The notes under the pieces: model-generated
Told to the model about the DNA's origin: nothing
What the model saw: only the letters and a program-made list of their open reading frames with translations
Databases searched by the model: none
Origin: Bacillus tequilensis KCTC 13622
GTDB taxonomy: Bacteria > Bacillota > Bacilli > Bacillales > Bacillaceae
Direction of reading: 5' to 3'
Length of the DNA stretch: 64,000 nucleotides
Assembly: GCF_000507145.1 (NCBI RefSeq)
Contig: NZ_AYTO01000034.1
Span: 372,001-436,000 of the forward strand
Program-made: the position numbers and the translations under genes
Shown: in pieces, positions 59,583-64,000 of the stretch
Layout of the letters: each line of letters opens with the position of its first letter
Numbering within the stretch: position 1 is the first letter of the stretch

Positions 59583-60742
59583 AAAAGATTTACGCGGATT
59601 TGCACATTCATATCGGCCGGACCTTTACAGGAAGGGCTGTCAAAATCACAGGCGCCAAAACATTAACGCTGGACCGAATTTTGGTTGAAGCCAGTGAACA
59701 TAAAGGAATTGAACTTCTTGGCATTATCGACTGTCATTCGCCGGAAGTCATTTTAGAGCTTGAGGAAGGCATTTCATCTGGGAAATATCACGAGCTTGAC
59801 GGCGGGGGGATTCGCTACCGCAGCACGACGCTTTTATTGGGAAGCGAGCTTGAGATTTATGATGAAGCCTGCAGCGGGCCGATTCATGTGCTCGTGTTTA
59901 TGCGGACGCTGGCAGATATGAAGCGGTTTTCTAACTGGCTGTCAGCACGGCTGAAAAATATTCATTTAAGCTCGCAGCGGATATATGAAACGGGCTTGAA
60001 CCTGCAAAAAAAAGTGAAAGAAATGGGCGGGCTGTTTATTCCTGCCCATATCTTTACACCCCATAAAAGCTTATATGGAAAAGGGGTTAAAAACAGCTTA
60101 ACCGAGGTTTTTGATCCCTCTATGATAGATGCGGTGGAACTTGGATTAAGCTGTGATACAGACATGGCTTCACACGTATCTGAATTGAATCAGTATCCTT
60201 TTTTAACAAATTCTGATGCGCATTCGTTAGGGAAAATCGGCAGAGAATATAATGAACTATATGTACAGTCAGCTGATTTTACCGAATTTGCTCTTGCATT
60301 AAGGGGACAGGGTAAAAGGACAATTGCCGCAAATTACGGCTTGGATCCGTTATTGGGGAAATATTATCAGACGGCCTGTGAAGCGTGCGGAGAACCTGCT
60401 GTGAACGGGGAAACGACGTGCGCGAATTGCGGAAACACCAGATTTACAAAGGGAGTCAGCGAAAGATTGCGTGAATTGAGTGATCAGGCTGAAGTTCGCG
60501 TCTCGCGTCCGCGGTATGTTCATCAGATCCCGCTGCAATTTGTTCCGGGTGTCGGTCCGAAAACACTGGACAAACTAAAAAAAGCCTTCGGAACAGAAAT
60601 GGCTGTTCTTCATGAGGCTGCAGAAGAAGATTTGGCTCGCGTTGTTCCGACGAAAACAGCGGGGCTTATTGTAAAAGCGAGATCCGGAAAGCTAAAAGTG
60701 AAAGCCGGAGGAGGGGGAACCTACGGAAAAGTGAAACCGTGA
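59579..60742 (+). CDS. yqxK: PHP-domain protein, endonuclease Q-like (YqxK)
   Basis: The 387-residue protein starts with a PHP metal site MKKIYADLHIHIGRT. More ligands are in LGIIDCHSPE, FIPAHIFTPH and FLTNSDAHSLG. A zinc ribbon with CEACGEPA and CANCGNTRF lies near residues 265-285. A helix-hairpin-helix VPGVGPKTLDKLKKAF near 325 would bind DNA. The architecture resembles the EndoQ/TIGR00375 family that cuts at deaminated bases. It overlaps nudF, so they are coupled. DNA repair is inferred. Confidence 0.88.
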   Translation: MKKIYADLHIHIGRTFTGRAVKITGAKTLTLDRILVEASEHKGIELLGIIDCHSPEVILELEEGISSGKYHELDGGGIRYRSTTLLLGSELEIYDEACSGPIHVLVFMRTLADMKRFSNWLSARLKNIHLSSQRIYETGLNLQKKVKEMGGLFIPAHIFTPHKSLYGKGVKNSLTEVFDPSMIDAVELGLSCDTDMASHVSELNQYPFLTNSDAHSLGKIGREYNELYVQSADFTEFALALRGQGKRTIAANYGLDPLLGKYYQTACEACGEPAVNGETTCANCGNTRFTKGVSERLRELSDQAEVRVSRPRYVHQIPLQFVPGVGPKTLDKLKKAFGTEMAVLHEAAEEDLARVVPTKTAGLIVKARSGKLKVKAGGGGTYGKVKP

Positions 60743-60750
60743 GTTAAAGA

Positions 60751-61101
60751 TTAACTCAGTTCCTCCTGTACTTTTCTTTTTGTCCGGATAAAGGTGATCA
60801 GCTGGATGATTTCATCTTCATTCAGCGGCTTGTCATCAACAGAAATGTGAAAGTCAAGGCTGCTCCACGTGGTCAATTCAATGGTCTGAGGGGCAGTCTG
60901 TTTTGGTTTTTCGCGGCCCAAAAGTTCATCGCAGGTTGTGTCAAAGAGGTCTGCCAGCATGGCCAGCGCTTCAAGTGAAGGCCGGCGGTAGCCAGACTCG
61001 TAGCCGGCATATGTGCTTTTTGCGATACCCAGAAGGTCTGCTGTATATTGAAGCGACCAATTTTTCTTTTTTCTCAATTCAGTTAAACGATCTAGATTCA
61101 T
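60751..61101 (-). CDS. ansR: HTH-type repressor of ansAB
   Basis: ATG 61101 follows AAAGGAG by 9 nt and gives 116 residues. An XRE/Cro-type helix-turn-helix reads WSLQYTADLLGIAKSTYAGYE, followed by RRPSLEALAMLADLF. The C-terminal part (about 70-116) probably senses aspartate or mediates dimerisation. It represses ansAB, divergently transcribed. In 168 aspartate relieves the repression. Confidence 0.92.
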   Translation of the reverse strand: MNLDRLTELRKKKNWSLQYTADLLGIAKSTYAGYESGYRRPSLEALAMLADLFDTTCDELLGREKPKQTAPQTIELTTWSSLDFHISVDDKPLNEDEIIQLITFIRTKRKVQEELS

Positions 61102-61181
61102 GAACTTCCGCTCCTTTTTCACCTTGAGCTGATTATATCATATAGGTATTAGGAAGTGTACGCGAATTGAATAATAATCTC

Positions 61182-61210
61182 TTGCGTATTTTATTTTCCG
61201 TGTCTATAAT
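61182..61210 (+). promoter_or_regulatory. SigmaA promoter of ansAB
   Basis: TTGCGT (61182-61187) and TATAAT (61205-61210) are 17 bp apart. GCGAAT-type repeats occur on both sides (61162, 61231) and may be AnsR operators, but this is not certain. Confidence 0.75.
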
Positions 61211-61282
61211 TGCATTAAAAGTATGCGAAAAGCGAATACCTTCTCGCAACCCATCTTTAGATACAGTGAAGAGGTGCATGGT

Positions 61283-62272
61283 ATGAAAAAATTATTGATG
61301 TTGACAACTGGGGGAACGATTGCTTCAGTTGAAGGGGAAAATGGGCTGGCTCCCGGAGTTAAAGCTGATGAATTATTAAGTTACGTATCAAAACTTGATA
61401 ACGATTACACGATGGAAACTCAGTCGCTTATGAATATAGACAGCACCAATATGCAGCCTGAATACTGGGTGGAAATAGCGGAAGCCGTTAAGGAAAATTA
61501 TGATGCCTATGACGGTTTTGTTATTACACACGGTACGGATACAATGGCCTATACATCTGCCGCACTATCGTATATGCTGCAGCATGCTAAAAAGCCGATT
61601 GTCATCACCGGCTCGCAGATTCCGATCACGTTCCAAAAAACGGATGCCAAAAAAAATATTACAGACGCAATTCGCTTTGCATGTGAAGGGGTAGGCGGAG
61701 TATACGTCGTGTTTGACGGCAGAGTTATTCAAGGAACGCGTGCGATCAAATTAAGAACGAAAAGCTATGACGCATTTGAAAGCATCAATTACCCATATAT
61801 CGCTTTTATCAATGAAGACGGGATCGAATACAACAAACAAGTAACGGAACCTGAGAACGACACCTTCACAGTTGACACTTCACTATGCACAGATGTATGT
61901 CTGCTGAAGCTGCATCCGGGCTTAAAGCCCGAAATGCTTGATGCCCTCAAAAGCATGTACAAAGGAGTTGTCATCGAGAGTTATGGCAGCGGAGGCGTGC
62001 CATTTGAAGGCAGAGACATTTTGACAAAAGTGAATGAGCTGATCGAAAGCGGCATTGTCGTCGTGATCACAACTCAATGTCTGGAAGAAGGGGAAGACAT
62101 GAGCATTTACGAGGTCGGCCGCAGAGTCAACCAAGATTTAATTATCCGATCCAGAAATATGAACACAGAAGCGATTGTGCCAAAATTGATGTGGGCACTC
62201 GGCCAGTCTTCGGATCTTCCTGTCGTCAAGAGAATTATGGAAACACCGATCGCTGATGACGTTGTCCTTTAA
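61283..62272 (+). CDS. ansA: L-asparaginase, type I
   Basis: ATG 61283 follows GAGGTGC and gives 329 residues. The catalytic first Thr is in LTTGGTIAS at the N-terminus and the second is in [12 protein letters not shown]. The short form without signal peptide is the cytoplasmic type I enzyme. It hydrolyses asparagine to aspartate and ammonia; AnsB then takes aspartate on. The 45-nt gap to ansB indicates one operon. Confidence 0.94.
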   Translation: MKKLLMLTTGGTIASVEGENGLAPGVKADELLSYVSKLDNDYTMETQSLMNIDSTNMQPEYWVEIAEAVKENYDAYDGFVITHGTDTMAYTSAALSYMLQHAKKPIVITGSQIPITFQKTDAKKNITDAIRFACEGVGGVYVVFDGRVIQGTRAIKLRTKSYDAFESINYPYIAFINEDGIEYNKQVTEPENDTFTVDTSLCTDVCLLKLHPGLKPEMLDALKSMYKGVVIESYGSGGVPFEGRDILTKVNELIESGIVVVITTQCLEEGEDMSIYEVGRRVNQDLIIRSRNMNTEAIVPKLMWALGQSSDLPVVKRIMETPIADDVVL

Positions 62273-62317
62273 AATATCAGAAACGATGACCAACAAAGAG
62301 AAAGTAGGTTAATGATT

Positions 62318-63745
62318 ATGTTAAACGGCCAAAAAGAATACCGCGTGGAAAAAGACTTCCTCGGAGAAAAACAAATTGAAGCAGATGTTTATTACGGAAT
62401 TCAGACGCTCCGTGCTTCTGAAAACTTTCCAATTACGGGATACAAGATCCATGAAGAAATGATTAACGCGCTGGCGATTGTAAAAAAAGCTGCGGCTCTT
62501 GCCAACATGGACGTGAAACGGCTGTATGAAGGAATTGGCCAAGCTATCGTACAAGCCGCTGACGAGATTTTGGAAGGCAAATGGCATGATCAGTTTATCG
62601 TCGATCCGATTCAGGGCGGTGCCGGAACTTCTATGAACATGAATGCGAATGAGGTTATCGGAAACCGGGCGCTTGAAATCATGGGTCATAAAAAGGGAGA
62701 TTACATCCATTTAAGTCCAAACACACATGTGAATATGTCACAGTCGACAAACGATGTGTTCCCGACTGCGATTCATATTTCCACATTGAATCTTTTGGAA
62801 AAACTGCTGAAGACAATGGAAGACATGCATAGTGTGTTCCAACAAAAAGCACAGGAATTTGATTCAGTTATCAAAATGGGACGGACACACCTTCAAGACG
62901 CTGTTCCGATTCGTCTCGGCCAGGAGTTCGAAGCGTACAGCCGTGTTCTTGAGCGTGATATCAAACGGATCAAACAATCACGCCAGCACCTGTATGAAGT
63001 CAATATGGGCGCAACCGCTGTCGGTACAGGCCTAAACGCAGATCCTGAATATATCAAACAGGTTGTAAAGCACCTTGCAGATATTAGCGGTCTTCCGCTT
63101 GTCGGCGCAGATCATCTTGTTGATGCCACACAAAACACAGATGCCTATACAGAGGTATCAGCAGCATTAAAAGTCTGCATGATGAACATGTCGAAGATCG
63201 CCAACGATCTCCGTTTAATGGCATCAGGCCCGCGCGCCGGACTTGCGGAAATATCTCTGCCTGCCCGCCAGCCGGGATCATCCATTATGCCGGGGAAAGT
63301 CAATCCGGTTATGGCGGAGCTGATCAACCAAATTGCGTTCCAGGTTATTGGAAACGACAATACAATCTGTCTTGCTTCAGAAGCCGGCCAGCTTGAATTG
63401 AACGTTATGGAGCCAGTGCTTGTTTTCAACTTGCTTCAATCCATCAGCATCATGAACAATGGCTTCCGTTCGTTCACTGACAATTGCCTTAAAGGCATTG
63501 AAGCCAACGAAAAACGCTTGAAGCAATACGTGGAAAAAAGCGCAGGCGTAATTACCGCTGTCAATCCGCATCTTGGATATGAAGCGGCTGCACGAATCGC
63601 CCGGGAAGCGATTATGACAGGCCAATCAGTCCGTGATCTTTGCCTGCAGCATGATGTGCTGACAGAAGAAGAGTTGGATATTATTTTGAATCCATTTGAA
63701 ATGACAAAACCTGGGATTGCTGGGAAAGAACTATTAGAAAAATAA
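62318..63745 (+). CDS. ansB: L-aspartate ammonia-lyase (aspartase)
   Basis: The start is ATG 62318, giving 475 residues. The fumarase/aspartase signature GSSIMPGKVNPVM is near residue 320. The NTHVNMSQSTNDVFPTA and MGRTHLQDAVPI segments form the active site of a tetramer. It converts aspartate to fumarate and ammonia, completing asparagine use begun by AnsA. A terminator follows. Confidence 0.94.
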   Translation: MLNGQKEYRVEKDFLGEKQIEADVYYGIQTLRASENFPITGYKIHEEMINALAIVKKAAALANMDVKRLYEGIGQAIVQAADEILEGKWHDQFIVDPIQGGAGTSMNMNANEVIGNRALEIMGHKKGDYIHLSPNTHVNMSQSTNDVFPTAIHISTLNLLEKLLKTMEDMHSVFQQKAQEFDSVIKMGRTHLQDAVPIRLGQEFEAYSRVLERDIKRIKQSRQHLYEVNMGATAVGTGLNADPEYIKQVVKHLADISGLPLVGADHLVDATQNTDAYTEVSAALKVCMMNMSKIANDLRLMASGPRAGLAEISLPARQPGSSIMPGKVNPVMAELINQIAFQVIGNDNTICLASEAGQLELNVMEPVLVFNLLQSISIMNNGFRSFTDNCLKGIEANEKRLKQYVEKSAGVITAVNPHLGYEAAARIAREAIMTGQSVRDLCLQHDVLTEEELDIILNPFEMTKPGIAGKELLEK

Positions 63746-63760
63746 AATTTGAACAAAAAT

Positions 63761-63802
63761 ACAGCTTATTCATCTCCGAATAGTCGGGTGAATAAGCTGT
63801 TT
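63761..63802 (+). terminator. terminator of ansAB
   Basis: A perfect 12-bp stem ACAGCTTATTCA/TGAATAAGCTGT with a 16-nt loop is followed by only TT. The 3' end touches the mleN -35 box. Confidence 0.75.
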
Positions 63803-63828
63803 ACAACATAGGGATGAGAAAGTATAGT
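63800..63828 (+). promoter_or_regulatory. SigmaA promoter of mleN
   Basis: TTTACA (63800-63805) and TATAGT (63823-63828) have a 17-bp spacer, about 60 nt before the mleN start. Confidence 0.7.
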
Positions 63829-63848
63829 ATACGTGTTGCACTATTTAT

Positions 63849-63862
63849 TGAAAGCGTTTTAG
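63849..63862 (+). promoter_or_regulatory. possible cre site near mleN
   Basis: TGAAAGCGTTTTAG keeps the first ten positions of the cre consensus and misses the last two. It sits just downstream of the promoter, where CcpA could act as a roadblock. Confidence 0.45.
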
Positions 63863-63887
63863 CTTTTTACATGAAGGGGGACTTCTT

Positions 63888-64000
63888 TTGAAGGATGTAA
63901 GATTGCCAACACTATTCGAAATTATTATTGTACTAGGATCATTTTTAGCACTTGTCATGTCGTTTACAGTCTTTTTAGACTTGCCGATACAGCTTGCGCT
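63888..64000 (+). CDS. mleN: malate/lactate Na+ antiporter MleN (partial, N-terminus)
   Basis: The gene starts at TTG 63888, 7 nt after a GGGGG ribosome site, and runs off the window. The first 37 residues read from an initiator Met through KDVRLPTLFEIIIVL into a hydrophobic segment ending DLPIQLA. This fits an NhaC-type antiporter and MleN as recalled, which exchanges malate plus protons for lactate plus sodium. The location after ansAB agrees with B. subtilis. Confidence 0.8.
   Translation, partial: MKDVRLPTLFEIIIVLGSFLALVMSFTVFLDLPIQLA

Noticed and set aside
1-64000. CRISPR arrays, tRNA or rRNA genes, prophage or transposase genes
   Set aside because: No regularly spaced repeats, cloverleaf sequences, rRNA-like segments or transposase motifs were seen while reading the window.

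Overview
The window is a continuous stretch of chromosome from a member of the Bacillus subtilis group. It begins with the last 14 codons of spo0A and runs through yqiG-yqiHIK, the mmg operon, bkdR, the bkd operon, bmrU-bmr-bmrR, brxB (yqiW), artPQR, yqjA to yqjZ, yqkA to yqkF, mciZ, nudF, yqxK, ansR and ansAB, ending inside mleN. The gene order is that known for B. subtilis 168, as recalled. Several proteins (BmrR, MifM, MciZ) differ from the 168 sequences as I remember them, so a close relative or a divergent strain is more likely than 168 itself. No tRNA, rRNA, insertion sequence, prophage or CRISPR array was seen.

Region by region. 1-4020: end of spo0A, small ORFs, an Old Yellow Enzyme (yqiG), a lipoprotein, an amidase and a glycerophosphodiesterase. 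4040-10900: mmgABCDEF, mother-cell acyl-CoA oxidation plus methylcitrate-cycle enzymes, behind a SigmaE-type promoter and a CcpA (cre) site. 10898-21406: yqzF, the SigL activator gene bkdR, and ptb-bcd-buk-lpdV-bkdAA-bkdAB-bkdB for branched-chain amino acid breakdown, behind a -24/-12 promoter. 21414-24483: bmrU-bmr-bmrR with the BmrR 19-bp-spacer operator. 24580-27620: bacilliredoxin BrxB and the ArtPQR arginine ABC transporter, with AhrC-like boxes. 27640-34544: yqjA, an L,D-transpeptidase (yqjB), a 30-residue Prli42 homologue, yqjCDE, yqjF, and the mifM-yqjG stalling-peptide/insertase pair. 34600-41125: DNA polymerase Y1, gndA, zwf, RNase Z, a cysteine-poor L33 gene with a Zur box, and yqjL. 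41230-51294: namA, yqjN, proI with a proline T-box, yqjPQ, dsdA, coaA, yqjT and the MFS gene yqjV. 51360-51940 has no intact gene and looks decayed. 51943-57840: yqzH, the LexA-controlled polYB-yqjX, then yqjY to yqkE. 57844-64000: yqkF, mciZ, nudF-yqxK, ansR, ansAB and the start of mleN.

Many genes serve nutrient scavenging, sporulation and stress. Fatty acids, propionyl-CoA and branched-chain amino acids are burned through mmg and bkd. Arginine, proline, asparagine/aspartate and D-serine are handled by art, proI, ans and dsdA. NADPH comes from zwf and gndA. The regulatory DNA is rich and readable: SigmaE, SigL, CcpA, BmrR, AhrC, Zur, LexA, T-box and nascent-peptide control are all supported by recognisable motifs.

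The points most worth a second look are these. A 14-bp inverted sequence is shared exactly between the ptb and bkdR upstream regions and is a candidate BkdR site. A near-consensus Zur box covers the start of an L33 gene lacking the zinc cysteines. A terminator hairpin contains the Shine-Dalgarno and start codon of yqjB. MifM has a changed C-terminal tail. Several very small ORFs (Prli42, MciZ and others) are easy to miss. The 580-bp stretch next to yqzH is degenerate.
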